14,633 nt of DNA from JBBQWS01 sp038210415. Lineage in GTDB: Bacteria > Actinomycetota > Actinomycetes > Prado026. The stretch is from positions 1 to 14,633 of the forward strand of contig JBBQWS010000070.1 in the NCBI GenBank assembly GCA_038210415.1, written 5' to 3'. The first letter of the stretch is position 1, and each line of letters starts with the position of its first letter. Position numbers and translations under genes: made by a program. Below, one piece after another: positions 13,256-14,633 of the stretch. Below the pieces are notes generated by a model that did not search any database, had not been told where the DNA came from, and saw only the letters and a list, made by a program, of their open reading frames with translations.

Positions 13256-13823
13256 CCCCGACCCGGACGCAGCTCCCCCGCCGGCCGCACGGCCTGCGCC
13301 GGTCCAGCAGCCGCAACCAGCACCGCCGTCCGGCATCGACCTGGCCCGCACCCTGCTCGCCCAGGCCCGAGCCGACGCCAAGGCCAAGGGCGCCCGCGTG
13401 GGCGAGCGCAAAGCCGTCCGCCGCGGGGACATCTCCGGCCAGCACCGCAGCGGCGCCCATCCCGACGACCGCGACCCGCAACCCCTCGGCCGTACCGTCG
13501 AACGGCTCGTGGCCGAGCGTGGCTGGGAGACCGAGGCGGCCGTCGGCGGGGTGATTGGCCGGTGGGACCTCATCGTGGGCACCGAGGTTGCGGCCCACTG
13601 CGTCCCGGAGACCTATGCCGACGCCGTCCTGGTCGTCCGCGCCGACTCCACCGCCTGGGCCACCCAGGTCCGGCTGCTGGCCCCCGCCCTGGTGGCGCGG
13701 CTGAACGCCGAGTGCGGGGACGGCTCGGTGACCCGGGTCCAGGTGCTCGGGCCGGGCCGCCCCTCCTGGCGCAAGGGCCCTTTGCACGTACGCGGCCGCG
13801 GTCCGCGCGACACCTACGGCTGA
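13245..13823 (+). CDS. dciA: DciA-type helicase-loading protein (DUF721)
   Basis: Predicted 192-residue protein of the DUF721/DciA family, the ancestral bacterial partner that helps load the replicative helicase DnaB where no DnaC or DnaI exists. Order: a Pro-rich N-terminus (1-30), a basic helix (31-60) with AKAKGARVGERKAVRRGD, and the DUF721 domain (about 82-168) with GRWDLIVGTEVAAH (105-118), VVRADSTAWATQVRLL (130-145) and ARLNAECG (151-158). The C-terminus is basic. GTG at 13245 has GGAGG 6 nt upstream and overlaps the recF end by 11 nt, so the genes are translated together. The helicase gene is not in the window. In M. tuberculosis the equivalent is Rv0004, in the same place. Confidence 0.92.
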   Translation: MSPDPDPDAAPPPAARPAPVQQPQPAPPSGIDLARTLLAQARADAKAKGARVGERKAVRRGDISGQHRSGAHPDDRDPQPLGRTVERLVAERGWETEAAVGGVIGRWDLIVGTEVAAHCVPETYADAVLVVRADSTAWATQVRLLAPALVARLNAECGDGSVTRVQVLGPGRPSWRKGPLHVRGRGPRDTYG

Positions 13824-13914
13824 CCCGGGAGCCGAGGGCGGCGGGCCCCGCTGGCCGCTGAGAGGTCCCGTGCGTGTGGGGGGACATGGCCTGGGGGGAG
13901 TTCGGGCGCCACGT

Positions 13915-13923
13915 TCGTCCACA
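13915..13923 (+). promoter_or_regulatory. DnaA-box-like site upstream of gyrB
   Basis: TCGTCCACA matches TTGTCCACA at 8 of 9 positions and lies 37 bp before the putative gyrB -10. A single 8-of-9 match is expected by chance a few times in a window this long, so the position is the only extra support. Confidence 0.35.
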
Positions 13924-13960
13924 GCGGCCCTCCTGGGCCGTTTCTGACGCCGCGCACGGG

Positions 13961-13966
13961 TAGGAT
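13961..13966 (+). promoter_or_regulatory. Putative gyrB -10 element
   Basis: TAGGAT fits the actinobacterial TANNNT -10 pattern; transcription would start near 13973, about 25 nt before the gyrB GTG and just before its AGGAG (13984-13988). No clear -35 is seen at 16-19 nt. The 174-bp dciA-gyrB gap otherwise shows only G-runs and a DnaA-box-like site. Confidence 0.45.
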
Positions 13967-13997
13967 GAAGGTCTTCCACCGACAGGAGCCCCGCCCC

Positions 13998-14633
13998 GTG
14001 TCGTATGACGCCACGTCGATCACCGTGCTCGAAGGTCTCGACGCCGTACGCAAGCGCCCAGGCATGTACATCGGCTCCACGGGTGAGCGTGGACTCCACC
14101 ACCTGGTCCAGGAGGTGGTCGACAACTCCGTCGACGAGGCACTGGCTGGCTACTGCGACCTGATCTCGGTGACGATCTTGGCCGACGGTGCCGTCCGGGG
14201 GACCGACAACGGGCGGGGGATCCCCGTCGACCTGATGGCCGGGGAGAACAAGCCGGCCGTCGAGGTGGTGTTGACGGTGCTGCACGCCGGCGGCAAGTTC
14301 GGCGGCAGCGCCAGCGGCTACTCCGTGTCCGGCGGCCTGCACGGCGTCGGTGTCTCGGTCGTCAACGCCTTGTCCAAGCGGCTCGAGGTCGAGATCCGTC
14401 GCGACGGTGCCCTGTGGACCCAGACGTACGCCTACGGGGTCCCGACCGCGCCCCTCGTCAAGGGCCCGGGAACTACCGAGACGGGCACCCAGATCACGTT
14501 CTGGGCCGATGACGCGATCTTCGAGACCACCGACTACGACTTCGAGACCCTGTCGCGACGCATGCAGGAGATGGCGTTCCTCAATAAGGGCCTGTCGATC
14601 TCCCTGCGCGACGAGCGCGCCGACCATGTCGAC
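13998..14633 (+). CDS. gyrB: DNA gyrase subunit B, N-terminal part (cut by window edge)
   Basis: First 212 codons of the ATPase subunit of DNA gyrase, which drives negative supercoiling with GyrA. The GHKL ATP-binding fold is clear: VLEGLDAVRKRPGMYIGS (10-27), EVVDNSVDEA with catalytic Glu39 and Mg-binding Asn43, DNGRGIP (70-76), and GGKFGGSASGYSVSGGLHGVG (98-118) forming the ATP lid. All these residues are intact. The frame runs off the window with no stop. GTG at 13998 is chosen because AGGAG lies 9 nt upstream and it gives the standard MSYDATSI start. The gap from dciA, with its own -10, suggests an independent promoter. It is the target of aminocoumarins in known bacteria. Confidence 0.97.
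   Translation, partial: MSYDATSITVLEGLDAVRKRPGMYIGSTGERGLHHLVQEVVDNSVDEALAGYCDLISVTILADGAVRGTDNGRGIPVDLMAGENKPAVEVVLTVLHAGGKFGGSASGYSVSGGLHGVGVSVVNALSKRLEVEIRRDGALWTQTYAYGVPTAPLVKGPGTTETGTQITFWADDAIFETTDYDFETLSRRMQEMAFLNKGLSISLRDERADHVD

Noticed and set aside
13836..13862. Terminator-like GC-rich inverted segments after dciA
   Set aside because: Short partial complementarities of the kind expected in very GC-rich DNA, no T tract.
12068..14627. Two long antisense frames (504 and 486 codons) opposite recF, dciA and gyrB
   Set aside because: Same GC-driven shadow effect; composition is Arg/Gly/Ala-rich with no motifs, and sense genes are certain.
1..14633. CRISPR arrays, tRNA or rRNA genes, insertion sequences, phage or defence genes
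   Set aside because: None seen: no regular spaced repeats, no cloverleaf or CCA-end patterns noticed, no transposase or integrase motifs.

Overview
This window is the replication-origin region of a high-GC Gram-positive chromosome (Actinomycetota). Evidence: very high GC in every codon third position, the classic divergent gene order around the origin (rpmH-rnpA-yidD-yidC-jag-rsmG-parA-parB on the minus strand; dnaA-dnaN-recF-dciA-gyrB on the plus strand), DnaA boxes of the actinobacterial type TTGTCCACA, and parS sites with the core GTTTCACGTGAAAC. The D-Ala-D-Ala ligase and aminotransferase beside parB make a Propionibacteriales/Nocardioidaceae-like bacterium my best guess, but that placement is inference.

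Left part (1-3382): a start-only ORF at the edge and a GNAT acetyltransferase (both minus, TGATG overlap), then a plus-strand pair, a PLP-dependent aminotransferase and a D-Ala-D-Ala ligase-type ATP-grasp enzyme, joined by a 4-nt GTGA overlap. This is the only part of the window that is not core replication or ribosome machinery.

Centre-left (3453-8555, minus): an operon-like run from rpmH (ribosomal protein L34) through rnpA (RNase P protein), yidD and yidC (membrane insertion), jag/khpB (RNA binding), rsmG (16S rRNA methyltransferase), parA and parB (chromosome segregation). Several junctions are 4-nt start/stop overlaps. Two parS sites lie inside the 5' ends of rsmG and parA. A good promoter (TTGACC, 18 nt, TACCTT) precedes rpmH.

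Centre-right: the 402-bp rpmH-dnaA divergent region carries two identical DnaA boxes just before dnaA. After dnaA comes a 504-bp dnaA-dnaN spacer holding about eleven DnaA-box-like sites, an AT-richer segment and an inverted repeat: this is oriC. dnaN, recF, dciA and the first 212 codons of gyrB follow. Together these genes load and regulate the replication initiator, provide the sliding clamp and helicase-loading factor, repair gaps, relax supercoils, and segregate the new origins.

I see no tRNA, rRNA, CRISPR, insertion sequence, phage or toxin/defence genes. I found no convincing new biological system; the most interesting signals are regulatory (parS inside codons, DnaA boxes near dnaA and gyrB, origin fine structure) and the aminotransferase-ligase pair. 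All GC, motif and spacing statements were read by eye from the sequence.
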